This document shows positions 33,622 to 42,979 of a stretch of 64,000 bases of DNA, one piece after another; the first letter of the stretch is position 1, and each line of letters begins with the position of its first letter. The translations under genes were made by a program, and so were the position numbers. This DNA is from Allobosea sp. BH3. GTDB lineage: Bacteria > Pseudomonadota > Alphaproteobacteria > Rhizobiales > Beijerinckiaceae. The notes under the pieces are model-generated. The model did no database searches and had not been told where the DNA came from. It worked only from the letters and a program-made list of their open reading frames with translations. The stretch spans positions 558,001-622,000 of the forward strand of contig NZ_JAIMCA010000005.1 of assembly GCF_025499465.1 (NCBI RefSeq). Direction: 5' to 3'.

Positions 33622-36600
33622 TCAGACGAAGCGGAAGTCGTCCTGGGCGAGGCTGGAGAGCTGGACGCCCTTCAACGTCAGCGTGGTGTCGGCGTCGACG
33701 GTGAAAACGACATCGCCGCCCACCTGATCGGCCGCGTCCATCGCCATCGCGAAATCGGCGAAGACATCGGTGTCGAACTCCAGAACGTCCGAGCTCGAGC
33801 CCGTCGTCCTGAAGTCGGTAACGATGTCCTTGCCGAAGCCGGCCGCGAAGACGAAGACGTCATGGCCGGAACCGCCGGTCAGGATGTCGTCGCCCGCGCC
33901 GCCGACGATCCGGTCGTCTCCCGAGCCACCATCGATGGTGTCGTTGCCGGCGCCGCCGAGGACGATGTCGTCTCCCGAGCCGGCATCGACCACGTCGTTG
34001 CCTTCACCACCCTCGATCCGATCGTCGCCGGAGCCGGCCTTGATCGTGTCGTTGCCGATGCCGCCGGTGACCACGTCGTCGCCCGAACCGCCGTCGAGGG
34101 TGTCGTCACCCTCGCCGCCGGCGAGCGTGTCGTTGCCGGCGCCGCCCTTCAGCGTGTCGTTGCCGGCCCCACCGTCGAGGTTCTCGGCGCCATTGCCACC
34201 GGTGACGACGTCGTTGCCGGCGCCGAAGAGCAGCTTCTCGATGTTGCTGAAGCTGTTCGTGCCGATGCCTGAGCCCGAGGCCTTGCCGCCTGCGAAGTCG
34301 ACGGTGACCGGCCCGGTCGCCGCCGAGAGGTCGAGCGTGTCGAAGCCCGCCCCGCCGTCGATGACGTTATGGCCCAGCCCGCCGACGAAGACGTTGTCGC
34401 CGTCATCGCCGATCAGGGTGTCGTCGCCGGCGCCGCCGATGACGTTCTCGATCGAGACGAGTTCGTCGGAGCCGGCCTCGTCGCCCTCGGCATAGCCTTC
34501 GGCGAGGTTGACCGTCACGCCGGCCGTGTCGCCGGAGTAGTCGGCGGTATCGATGCCGTCGCCGCCGTCGAGCAGGTCGTCGTCCGCGCCGCCGATCAGG
34601 ACGTCGTTGCCGACGCCGCCGAACAGCGCATCGTCGTCCGCACCGCCCTTCAGCAGGTCGTCGCCGGCCTCGCCCCGCAGCTCGTCGTCGCCTTCGCCGC
34701 CCTCGACCGTGTCGTCGCCTGCGCCGCCCGAAACCTCGTCGTCGCCGGCCGCCGCAAGGATGATGTCGTCACCCGCCGTGCCCGTGAGCTCGTCGTCGCC
34801 CGCCGTGCCCAGGATCGGGCCGCCGGCCGGAGGCGTCTCGACCAGCGAGATCACCGTGACGTCGTCATAGGTGACGCCGTTGCCGGCGCGCCAGTTGTAC
34901 AGGCCGAAGGTCCCGGCCTCGGTGTCGTGGATCTCGATCGGCCGGGTGAAGAGCGCGACGCCGTTCAGCCAGATCTGGAGCTTGCCGCCGACGATATCGG
35001 CCCGCAGCGTGTTGCTGCCGGCGGTGTCGTAGCGGGTCGGCCCCTGCCAGAGCGTCTGCTCGATGCCGTCCTTGAGGCTGAACAGCTGCGGCAGGCCGGT
35101 CTGGTTGTCGAGCTCGAACTTATAGTAGTTGTTCGCGTCCTGGTAATGCAGCAGCAGGCCGATGCCGCCGCCCGAGGCCGAGGTGAACTTGGTCTGGACG
35201 CTGTAATCCGTCCATTCCGAGGCGCCTTCGCCCTCATAGACCGCGTAGGTGCCCTTGCGGAGCGCGTGGATGCCGTCCCCGAGCGGGCTCCAGTTCAGGC
35301 TCCACTGCGAGCTCGGCGCGGTGTCGCCCGTGCCGCCCAGCTCGCGGCTGTAGCGGTTGGAGGTCTGCTTCAGGACGCCGTCGACGACCGACCAGGCCGC
35401 GGCGGTGCCGAGCTCGCCCTCGTCGACGAAGCGGAAGCCCTGCGCGAGGCCGTCAGCGAAGTTCTCGTGCACGAGCACCTTGTCCGCCGCGACGATCTCC
35501 ACCTTGACGGTGTCCTTCGCCGAGCCGCCGGCATTGGCGATGTCGAGCCGCAGCAGGTGGTCTCCCGTGCCGAGCTTGACGGTGGCTTCGCTGCCCGAGG
35601 CGAGCAGCTCGCCATTCTCGCTCCAGCGCGCCGTGGTTCCGGCGGTCAGCCCATTGCTGGTCAGCGCCGAGAGGTCGATATCGACGAAGCCGTCGCCGTC
35701 GAAGTCGATCAGGCGGATCGCCTCGCCGGCATCGGCGATCAGCGTGCCCTTCTGGACGAGGATGTCGTCGAAGAAGACCTGGCGCTGACCGGCCGAGTAG
35801 ACGCCGATGCTGCCGCCCGAGAGCGGGGCATCGTCACTGACGGCGCCGCCGAACAGGGCCTCGCCATCCAGCGTCGCGTTGAGGCGGCCGCCGCTGACCG
35901 CGAACTCCACCGCGAAGGCGCGGTCGAACGGCGTGGTGGCACTCTCTTCGGCCAGCACGGTGCGGACACCGTCCTTAACGCGGATGAGCTGGTGCTTGTT
36001 GGCCGAGATGTCGAAGGAGAGCAGATAGTGGTTCTGCGCATCCTGGTAGTAGGCGACGAGACCGAGGCCGAGCTGGTCTTCGGCGGTCAGCGTGGCCGAG
36101 ACGGTGTAATCCGTCCAGGCGGCGCTGCCGGTCCCGCTCCAGCTCATGATGCCGGCCGCGCCGTCATAGGCGCGCAGCAGGCCCTCGGCGGCGGTGATGC
36201 CCTCGACCGCCGTGTCGCGTGACTGCACCGAACCCGCGACCTGCCAGCGGGCGGCCGGAGCGGTCCAGCCATTGGCGTTGCCATCGTCGAAGTTCTCGGA
36301 GAGCAGCGTGTCGGCATTGGTCACGGTGACGCGCACCATGTCGGTCGAGACCGTGCCGTCGGCGGCGCTGGCCTTGAGCGTCAGCCAGTGCACGCCCACG
36401 CCGAGGTCGACATCCGCCTCGGCACCGGTCGCGACGACCTCGCCATCGGCGTTCAGCCATTCGAAGTCGGTGATCTGGCCGAGCTTGTCGACGGAAGAGC
36501 CGGCATCGAGACTGATCGTTGTGCTCTCGGCATTGCCGACGGCGATGGTGCGGTGCTCGCCCGCTTCGGCCCGGAACTGGGAGGCCGGCATGCCGAGATC

Positions 36601-39600
36601 GACGTCGAACTCCTCCTCATGCTCGCGCAGGTCGCCGGTCAGCTGCTGGCCAGAGCCGTCACCGATCTGCTGGGACATCGTCCCGCTGCCGAGATTGGCG
36701 TTGAGATTGCCGTTGGTGAAGTCGAACTGCGCCATGTTCACGCCCGGGATCAGCGAGGTGAACGGGCCGCTGGCGGTCGGCCCCCCGAGGGCGGCGACCT
36801 CCGCTGCCGTCAGCGCCTTCTCGACGAAGGCGAAGGAGGACAGCGAGAAGGCCAGGGTCTCGCCGCTGTCGTCTGCGAACAGCAGGAAGCCCTTCTGGCT
36901 GATGTTGAAGGCGGCGCCGACCGTCTGGGTGCCCTGCAGCACGCCGTTGACGTATTTGCTCATGATGTAGGTCGAGCCGCCCTCGCCGACGCGCTCGAGG
37001 GTGATCGCCAGGCGGATGTATTCGCCGAGCGGCACGAAGCCCTCGTCCTGGCCGTTGGTACCGATCACGGCATGGTCGCCGGCATGGTTCAGCCAGAGGT
37101 CGCCATCGGTGATGTTGTTCAGGTCGCTCTGGAAGATCGAGGACAGGCCGAAGCTCTCCGGCAGCTTCACGTCGTAGATCAGCGAGTAGCTGCCATAGGT
37201 GCTGCCGCCATCGGACGGCGCGAAGCCGGGGATGACCTTCAGGCCGTTGACGGGGTCGAACTTCGGCGCGTTGAGGACGCCGCTCGTGCCGTCCGGCAGG
37301 GTGTCGGTGCCGAAGGAGACCGGCTGGGTCACCTCCTGCGGGCCGCTGCTGCCTTCGCCGCCCATGCCGTCGCGCGAGGGTTCGGCATCGCCGCGCGAGC
37401 CGGTGATGTACTCGTCATAGGCCGAGAGATAGGTCTCGGTGTAGACCTTGCCGGTCTCCGGATCGATGGTGATCAGGCGGATCGCGCCGTTGCCGCCATT
37501 GCCGCCCTGCGACGGGTCGCCATTGCCGGTGTTCTCCAGCGAGACGCCGTTCTGGTAGTTGACCAGCATCTGGTAGACCGGCTGGCCGGCCTCGTTGTAG
37601 CTGACGATCGTCTCGGCGCCGTCACCGAAGACGTGGCCCGAGAAGACGAAGGACACGTTGGTGTGGCTGTAGATCAGCTCCTGCCACATGTCCTCGCCGT
37701 CATTGGCGTTCTCGGCGCTGTTGCCGATGCCGTAATCCTTGCCGGTGCCTTCCGCGAAGAGCGGGCCGGAGTAGTTGTCCGCACGCGTGCCCATGTTGGT
37801 GTAGTGGTGCGTGCTGACGATCGCGCGGTAGTCGGAATGGGCATCGAGCACCTCGCCGGCCCAGCGCAGCACATCGTCGCGCGCGCCGAACTCGAGCGAG
37901 AGGGCGATCCACTTGGTGCCGTCCTCGCCCTCGAAGGTGTACCAGGCGTTGCTGGTCTTGTCGGCCTCCTGGTCGTAGACGCCGCCGAGCGTCGAGTGCT
38001 CCATCATGTACTCGACGCCGAAATAGGCGCTCTGCATCGAGGTGTAGTTGCTGGCCGAGCCGCCGGCAGCCTGGTCGTGGTTGCCCGGGAGCATGGCGTA
38101 GGGAACGACGCCGTTGAGCTTCTCGAAGGCTTCCTTGGCGATCGCCCATTCGCCGGCGCTGTTGCCGCCGGTCACGTCGCCGACGCTGGTGACGAACTTC
38201 AGGTTCAGCATCCCGGCATTGTCAGCGAGCCACTGGGTCATGCCGTTGAAGGTTTGCTGGCCGAGGCCCGGGGAGGTGTAGTCCTGCGTGTCGGGCAGCA
38301 CCGCGATCGTGTAGGCGCTCTCGCTGGCGACGCGGACGCGGAAGTCGTCCGTATAGACCTGCCCCTCGGCGTCGACCGCCGAGACATGGATGTCGGACCG
38401 GCCGAACGCCTTGGCATCGATCTCGAGCTTGTTGCCATCGATCAGGCGGGCGCCGACCGCTTCGCCATCGGAGGTCGTGACGGTGAAGGTCAGGCCCGGC
38501 TGGGTGAAATGCTGGCTAAGCTCGATGACGACCGTCTCGGCGTCCGGCGTCACCATCATGTCGGCGATTGAGCGCAGCTTGATCGGCTCGCCCTCCTCGC
38601 CGCCGGGAGCCGGCGGGGCGGTGACGACCGGGATGCCGGCTTCGAGCGGCGACTGGAAGACGGGTTCGACATTGGTGGCATCGAGCGCGCCGGTGCCGAG
38701 CGTCGGCTCCAGCGAGCCGTCGTCGAAGCGGAACTCGGTGCCGTTGGCGGCGATGAAGTCGGGCTCCAGGATCGAGGGCACGATGCCAGCCGCGCTCGGG
38801 CCGCCGATCGCCTTCATCTGCGCGTCGGAGAGAACGGCCTCGAGATAGGCGATGTTCGAGATGTGGACGGGCGAGGTCTCGCCGTCCTCGTCGGAGAAGA
38901 TCAGGAAGCCGGCCGCCTTGTCGATGGTGTAGCGGGCGAGATCGGTGCTGGTCTGCGTGCCGACCAGTTCGCCGTTGATGTATTTGTTGATGACGACCTG
39001 GCCGTTGTCCTGCTCGACGGTGAAGGCGATCCGGTTCCAGGTGTCGAGCTGCGCCTCGCCCTGGTAGTTGCCGCCGATGCCGATGCCGAAGCTCGACCCG
39101 TTCACGCGGCCGAACAGGTCGCCGTCATTGCTGTTGGCGGCGCTGCTCTGGAAAAACGGGATCCAGCCATTGTTGCCGTCCGACGGGACGAAGATGTCGA
39201 AAGCGATGGTGAATTCGGTGGCGACGCCGGTGCCGCCGGGGGTCAGCTTCAGCGTCTGCTCGCGCGTGGTCGCCGGCAGCGACATGAGCTGGTCGGCTGC
39301 GGGAATCTCGGTGATGCCGGCCTCGGCGGCCGTCTCGACGGGGATCGTGATCGCGACCGGCTGAAGCGTGGCGACGCCGAAGCTGCTGCCGAGCGTGCCG
39401 TCGTCGAAGCGGAACTCCGAGCCGTTGGCCTGCGCAAAGGTGTCATTGACGACGGGGGAGACGATGCCGGCGCCGTTGGCGGTCCCGAGGGCGGCAACCT
39501 CCGCGGCGGAGAGAACCGTCTCGGCATAGGCGAAGTTCGAGAGATGGACCGGCGAGGTCTCGCCGTCCTCGTCGGAGAAGATCAGGAAGCCCGAAGCCTT

Positions 39601-40014
39601 GTCGATGGTGTAGCGGCCGAGATCGCCGCTGGTCTGCGAGCCGACCATCTCGCCGTTGATGTACTTGGTGATCACCACCTCGTTGTTCTTCTGCTCGACG
39701 GTGAAGGCGATGCGGTTCCAGGCGTCGAGCTGGGCCTCGCCCTGGTAGTTGCCGCCGATGCCGATGCCGAAATTCGAGTCGTTGGCGCGGCCGAACAGAT
39801 CGCCGTCGTTGGTGTTGCCGGCGGCGCTTTGGAAGAACGGGATCCAGCCGCCGGAGGTCGCGGCCGGCACATAGAGATCATAGACCAGCGTGTAGCTGGT
39901 GGCGGTGCCGGTTCCGCCCGGCATGACGCGCAGGCCCTGGTTCTGGGCGGCGTTGGGGATGCTGAGCATCTGGTCCGAAGAGGTCGCCATTGCGACGGAA
40001 TTCGTAGAGGACAT
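33622..40014 (-). CDS. Giant RTX protein with LamG-like and calcineurin-like phosphoesterase domains
   Basis: Predicted 2130-residue acidic secreted protein without an N-terminal signal peptide. Two very similar LamG-like domains (about 10-190 and 220-410; both contain GIGIGGNYQGEAQL and FLIFSDEDGETSPVH) precede a linker and a calcineurin-like metallophosphoesterase with AVLPDTQDY (about 568), TSVGDVTGG (608), MLPGNHDQ (641), STHHYTN (732) and FSGHVFGDG (790). A third LamG-like domain (915-1075), two further concanavalin-like/Ig-like units (about 1238-1416 and 1513-1718) and then about 15 RTX GGxGxDD calcium-binding repeats (1733-2075) follow, with a C-terminal type I secretion-type end. Likely exported by an ABC/HlyD/TolC system and folded by external calcium. 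No such exporter is in the window. Substrate (nucleotide, phosphodiester or polymer) unknown. Confidence 0.88.
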   Translation of the reverse strand: MSSTNSVAMATSSDQMLSIPNAAQNQGLRVMPGGTGTATSYTLVYDLYVPAATSGGWIPFFQSAAGNTNDGDLFGRANDSNFGIGIGGNYQGEAQLDAWNRIAFTVEQKNNEVVITKYINGEMVGSQTSGDLGRYTIDKASGFLIFSDEDGETSPVHLSNFAYAETVLSAAEVAALGTANGAGIVSPVVNDTFAQANGSEFRFDDGTLGSSFGVATLQPVAITIPVETAAEAGITEIPAADQLMSLPATTREQTLKLTPGGTGVATEFTIAFDIFVPSDGNNGWIPFFQSSAANSNDGDLFGRVNGSSFGIGIGGNYQGEAQLDTWNRIAFTVEQDNGQVVINKYINGELVGTQTSTDLARYTIDKAAGFLIFSDEDGETSPVHISNIAYLEAVLSDAQMKAIGGPSAAGIVPSILEPDFIAANGTEFRFDDGSLEPTLGTGALDATNVEPVFQSPLEAGIPVVTAPPAPGGEEGEPIKLRSIADMMVTPDAETVVIELSQHFTQPGLTFTVTTSDGEAVGARLIDGNKLEIDAKAFGRSDIHVSAVDAEGQVYTDDFRVRVASESAYTIAVLPDTQDYTSPGLGQQTFNGMTQWLADNAGMLNLKFVTSVGDVTGGNSAGEWAIAKEAFEKLNGVVPYAMLPGNHDQAAGGSASNYTSMQSAYFGVEYMMEHSTLGGVYDQEADKTSNAWYTFEGEDGTKWIALSLEFGARDDVLRWAGEVLDAHSDYRAIVSTHHYTNMGTRADNYSGPLFAEGTGKDYGIGNSAENANDGEDMWQELIYSHTNVSFVFSGHVFGDGAETIVSYNEAGQPVYQMLVNYQNGVSLENTGNGDPSQGGNGGNGAIRLITIDPETGKVYTETYLSAYDEYITGSRGDAEPSRDGMGGEGSSGPQEVTQPVSFGTDTLPDGTSGVLNAPKFDPVNGLKVIPGFAPSDGGSTYGSYSLIYDVKLPESFGLSSIFQSDLNNITDGDLWLNHAGDHAVIGTNGQDEGFVPLGEYIRLAITLERVGEGGSTYIMSKYVNGVLQGTQTVGAAFNISQKGFLLFADDSGETLAFSLSSFAFVEKALTAAEVAALGGPTASGPFTSLIPGVNMAQFDFTNGNLNANLGSGTMSQQIGDGSGQQLTGDLREHEEEFDVDLGMPASQFRAEAGEHRTIAVGNAESTTISLDAGSSVDKLGQITDFEWLNADGEVVATGAEADVDLGVGVHWLTLKASAADGTVSTDMVRVTVTNADTLLSENFDDGNANGWTAPAARWQVAGSVQSRDTAVEGITAAEGLLRAYDGAAGIMSWSGTGSAAWTDYTVSATLTAEDQLGLGLVAYYQDAQNHYLLSFDISANKHQLIRVKDGVRTVLAEESATTPFDRAFAVEFAVSGGRLNATLDGEALFGGAVSDDAPLSGGSIGVYSAGQRQVFFDDILVQKGTLIADAGEAIRLIDFDGDGFVDIDLSALTSNGLTAGTTARWSENGELLASGSEATVKLGTGDHLLRLDIANAGGSAKDTVKVEIVAADKVLVHENFADGLAQGFRFVDEGELGTAAAWSVVDGVLKQTSNRYSRELGGTGDTAPSSQWSLNWSPLGDGIHALRKGTYAVYEGEGASEWTDYSVQTKFTSASGGGIGLLLHYQDANNYYKFELDNQTGLPQLFSLKDGIEQTLWQGPTRYDTAGSNTLRADIVGGKLQIWLNGVALFTRPIEIHDTEAGTFGLYNWRAGNGVTYDDVTVISLVETPPAGGPILGTAGDDELTGTAGDDIILAAAGDDEVSGGAGDDTVEGGEGDDELRGEAGDDLLKGGADDDALFGGVGNDVLIGGADDDLLDGGDGIDTADYSGDTAGVTVNLAEGYAEGDEAGSDELVSIENVIGGAGDDTLIGDDGDNVFVGGLGHNVIDGGAGFDTLDLSAATGPVTVDFAGGKASGSGIGTNSFSNIEKLLFGAGNDVVTGGNGAENLDGGAGNDTLKGGAGNDTLAGGEGDDTLDGGSGDDVVTGGIGNDTIKAGSGDDRIEGGEGNDVVDAGSGDDIVLGGAGNDTIDGGSGDDRIVGGAGDDILTGGSGHDVFVFAAGFGKDIVTDFRTTGSSSDVLEFDTDVFADFAMAMDAADQVGGDVVFTVDADTTLTLKGVQLSSLAQDDFRFV

Positions 40015-40262
40015 GCTGCGCTCCTATAGGTGCGGGACACCGGGCCAGCGGGGCCTGGGTTGGAGCCGGTCCTATCGAGCGTCAGTCCGCGCGAATGTGA
40101 CAAATCTTAAAAATTCCCTTCCGACAGGGGATGTTTCTCTCAATGGTGGGCATCGAAAAAGGGGATGATCCTCGCTTCATGCTGCCAGCGCCGGGCTTGA
40201 ATCGGCCGGCCTGCGGCGATCCCGCAGCTCACGGCGGCAAGGTTAGGTCGGCGCTTTTCGGT

Positions 40263-41390
40263 CTACACGCGAAACCACGAGCGCACGGCCCGCGTCATCG
40301 GCTTCTCCAGGAACTGGCAGACCACAAGCGCCAGTATGACGGCTGCGACGAGAGCAAGCAGGACGAACCCCTGGGGGCCCAGGGTCATCGCCAGCCCGCT
40401 CTGGGTAAACATCTCGCGCAACGCGCGGATGGCGAAGGGGTGCACGAGGTAGAGCGAGTAGGAGGCGTCCCCCAACGCAACCACGGACATGTCCATAGCC
40501 AGCCAGGTCGATGAGAAGGGACCGAGCACCGCGGCGGCGACCAGCATGGCCGCCGGCAAGCCATAGGCGAGGACCTGCGGCAGCACGAAGGCTCCGTCCG
40601 ATCTGATGAGATCGGCGTGCAGCAGCAGCAGAGCTGCGATGACAAGGGCGAGACGCGCGGCCCGCGGAAGCAGCCATCCCTTCTCCAGCACCACGGCAAG
40701 GGCCATGCCGAGAACGAATTCGAGCACGATCGGGTCGCTCCAGAAGGTCACCTGCGCCGACATGGCCTGCGCGAAGCGCCCGTAGGCCACGATGCCGAAA
40801 AGCACGGCCGCGACGGCCATGATCGCCTTATGGCGCGGCAGCAGCAGCGCGCCCGCGAAGACGAGGTAGAAGAACATCTCGTAGTTCAGCGTCCAGCCGA
40901 GCGCATAAACCGGATGAAGCACGCCGTTCGGGCCCGGATAGGGAATGAACAGATACGCGGCCAGAATCTCGGCCCAGCCGGGCGCGGCGCGATTGAGCGC
41001 CGCCGGAGCCATCTGGCCGATCAGGAGGTAGATGGTGACGATGGCCCAATAGATCGGGACGACGCGTGCGATCCGGCGGGCGAGGAAGATGCGGGGCCCA
41101 TCGCCGGTCGCGAACAGACTCCGCGACGTATGCACCATGATGAAGCCGGAGATGACGAAGAACAGGTCCACTCCCGCCGGCCAGGGCAGGAGCGTGCTGC
41201 CTCGATAGGAGAGGCCAAAGCGCGCAGCCAGGGATTCTGCATCGTACTGGGCATGGTAGAAAACGACTGCGAGCGCAGCGAATATCCGAAGCGCCTGGAC
41301 GAGGATCAGCCGGGACGAACCGGCCCCCTCCACACGCGACAGGCTCGCCATCTCCGCAACAGGCGACCGGACGCGCGATAGTGTTGGCAT
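40263..41390 (-). CDS. Acyltransferase family 3 protein (ExoZ-like)
   Basis: Predicted 375-residue membrane acyltransferase with about ten helices. The family motif region LVQALRIFAALAVVFYHAQY near residues 31-50 contains the putative catalytic His, followed by GVDLFFVISGFIM and FLARRIARVVPIYW, all typical of ExoZ/OafA-type O-acyltransferases that acetylate or succinylate exopolysaccharide subunits at the membrane. The start at 41390 is the most upstream; ATG at 41351 (MASLSRVEG) is an alternative. It opens the polysaccharide locus and is divergent from the beta-propeller gene. Confidence 0.88.
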   Translation of the reverse strand: MPTLSRVRSPVAEMASLSRVEGAGSSRLILVQALRIFAALAVVFYHAQYDAESLAARFGLSYRGSTLLPWPAGVDLFFVISGFIMVHTSRSLFATGDGPRIFLARRIARVVPIYWAIVTIYLLIGQMAPAALNRAAPGWAEILAAYLFIPYPGPNGVLHPVYALGWTLNYEMFFYLVFAGALLLPRHKAIMAVAAVLFGIVAYGRFAQAMSAQVTFWSDPIVLEFVLGMALAVVLEKGWLLPRAARLALVIAALLLLHADLIRSDGAFVLPQVLAYGLPAAMLVAAAVLGPFSSTWLAMDMSVVALGDASYSLYLVHPFAIRALREMFTQSGLAMTLGPQGFVLLALVAAVILALVVCQFLEKPMTRAVRSWFRV

Positions 41391-41730
41391 GACGTTGTTC
41401 TCGCATCCAACCGCAACTGGAGAGCCGACGGCAAATCCTCCCGGGAGGAAAATATTGCCGCTGTTCGGACTCTGAGCCTTTCCAAGTTACTTCGCATGAC
41501 GGCGCATCGCCTTGGCCAAGCGGGATTATTATTGAAGGGAGGCTTCTGGACGTCGGATTACCTCGTAGGAGTTATGACCGATCCCCCTAATCAGTAACGC
41601 CGCGCCGCGCCCAGCGCGGTAACCTGCCGGGACGCGCAGGCTGGCGGGCCTGTGGCACGACGTCGTTGGGTTCTTGCGTTCTTGAGCTTGCCTGCTGTGG
41701 GCATTGCGAATGCGCTGAAGGAGAGGCCCC
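41391..41730. other. 340-bp divergent promoter region
   Basis: Between the ExoZ-like gene (minus) and the beta-propeller gene (plus). It holds a short GC palindrome in cctcccgggaggaaa near 41448 and the conserved regulatory-like element at 41555-41598. No credible open frame or RNA gene was seen. Confidence 0.6.
41555..41598 (-). promoter_or_regulatory. Conserved polysaccharide-locus element, site 1
   Basis: On the minus strand it reads TTAGGGGGATCGG, then CATAACTCCTACGAGGTAATCC. The CCTACGAGGTA part matches the elements at 44156 and 51626, and the ACTGATTAGGGGG part resembles the stretch before bcsN at 59371-59383. About 165 bp upstream of the ExoZ-like gene and 130 bp upstream of the beta-propeller gene. 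Inferred operator. Confidence 0.45.
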
Positions 41731-42963
41731 ATGAGCAAAAACCTGCCCGCGCTGTCGCTGGGGCTTGGCGCGCTCGTCCTGCTTGCGGCCCTGCAATGGG
41801 GCGCCTCGGCCACCGGCGGGCTGGCGGATGCCCGTATTCTGGCGGCTCCCCCCATGTCGCGCCCGGCCTATCTCCAGCCCGTCACCGACCCCACCGTGAC
41901 CACCGTTCTCACGCGGGTCACCGATCCGGGGCGGCCCATGGCGGCCGGCCTCGTTTGCGATCCGGGCTATTGCAGGCATCGCTATTCCAGCACCCAGGCC
42001 TGGAACGCCGACCAGAGTTTGCTGGCGATCACCAAGGGCTGTAACGGATTCTGCTTTCTGGATGGCCAGAGCTATGAGCCCGCCTTTCGTCGTTCCGGCG
42101 ACGACGATTGCAAGTGGCATCCGACCGATCCGGCGCTCATGATCTGCGTGCGCGCAAACCGCGTCTATTCATGGGCGCCCCGCGCCGACAGCCGGAGCAC
42201 CATCTACGCGCCGGCGGGATATACCAACCTCCAGTTCGGCCCTTACAAGGGCAATCTCTCTCAGGACGGCAATCGCCTCGTGCTGCGCGCCACCAATGCG
42301 GCCGGCGCGCTCGTCGCGTTCGCCTACGATATGGCGGAGCGGAAGAAATACCCCGACATCGAAATCGCGACGCTGCCGGGTCTCAACGACTACTGCGGCA
42401 TCTCGCCCAGCGGGCGTTACGTCGCCTGCCTGAGCACCAAAGACCGGATCGACATCGCCTCGATCCTCACCGTCGACGGCAAGTTGGTGCAGAGCTGGAC
42501 CGAGCATCATCGGCCGGGGCATGGCGACATGACGGTCGATGCGGACGGTAGCGAAGTCTATGTCGGCATCAGCAAATCTGACCCCGACAAATGGCACATC
42601 ATCAAGCGCAGGCTTTCCGACGGCGTCGTCACCAAGCTGGCGCCGGCGGGCTATGGCGCCCATGCCTCGACGCGCAACATCAATCGCCCGGGCTGGGTGT
42701 TCGTGAGCTACGAAGGCACCTACGCCAAAGTTCTCGGCGCCTCCGGCTATGCGCCGTTCTATCAGGAGGTGGTGGCGCTCCGCCTCGATGGCAGCGGGGA
42801 GGTGCGGCGCATCGCCCAGACGCGAAACGTGGTGGAGAGCTATATCGGCGAGACGCACGCCTCGCCGTCGCCCGATGGATCGCAGGTCGTCTGGTCCAGC
42901 AACTGGGGGATCACGGGCGGTCCCGTGGCCGACTATGTCTCCCGCCTGTCCTGGCCCAAATAG
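41731..42963 (+). CDS. Secreted beta-propeller-like protein of unknown function
   Basis: Predicted 410-residue protein with an N-terminal hydrophobic signal (LGLGALVLLAALQWGASA, residues 10-27) and repeated strand-turn units such as AWNADQSLLAITKG, GNLSQDGNRLVLRA, CGISPSGRYVACLS and HASPSPDGSQVVWSS, which look like TolB/WD40-type propeller blades. Cysteines near the N-terminal part (CDPGYC, CNGFC, DDDCK) could form disulfides in the periplasm. GGAGAGG precedes the ATG. It is in the polysaccharide locus, convergent with the FemAB-like gene with a 16-bp gap. A role in binding or processing polymer is a guess; no catalytic motif was recognised. Confidence 0.65.
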   Translation: MSKNLPALSLGLGALVLLAALQWGASATGGLADARILAAPPMSRPAYLQPVTDPTVTTVLTRVTDPGRPMAAGLVCDPGYCRHRYSSTQAWNADQSLLAITKGCNGFCFLDGQSYEPAFRRSGDDDCKWHPTDPALMICVRANRVYSWAPRADSRSTIYAPAGYTNLQFGPYKGNLSQDGNRLVLRATNAAGALVAFAYDMAERKKYPDIEIATLPGLNDYCGISPSGRYVACLSTKDRIDIASILTVDGKLVQSWTEHHRPGHGDMTVDADGSEVYVGISKSDPDKWHIIKRRLSDGVVTKLAPAGYGAHASTRNINRPGWVFVSYEGTYAKVLGASGYAPFYQEVVALRLDGSGEVRRIAQTRNVVESYIGETHASPSPDGSQVVWSSNWGITGGPVADYVSRLSWPK

Positions 42964-42979
42964 CGGGAGGGCGCCGGAT

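Noticed and set aside
33622..34800. Tandem GGxGxDD-coding repeats considered as a CRISPR array or satellite DNA
   Set aside because: They are in frame and encode classical calcium-binding RTX nonapeptides; spacing and lack of unique spacers exclude CRISPR.
34369..40029. Long open frames on the plus strand opposite the giant RTX gene (600-700 codons)
   Set aside because: They are mirror frames caused by the biased third-codon composition and repetitive sequence of the real gene; they lack domains and ribosome-binding sites, while the minus-strand frame has clear domains throughout.
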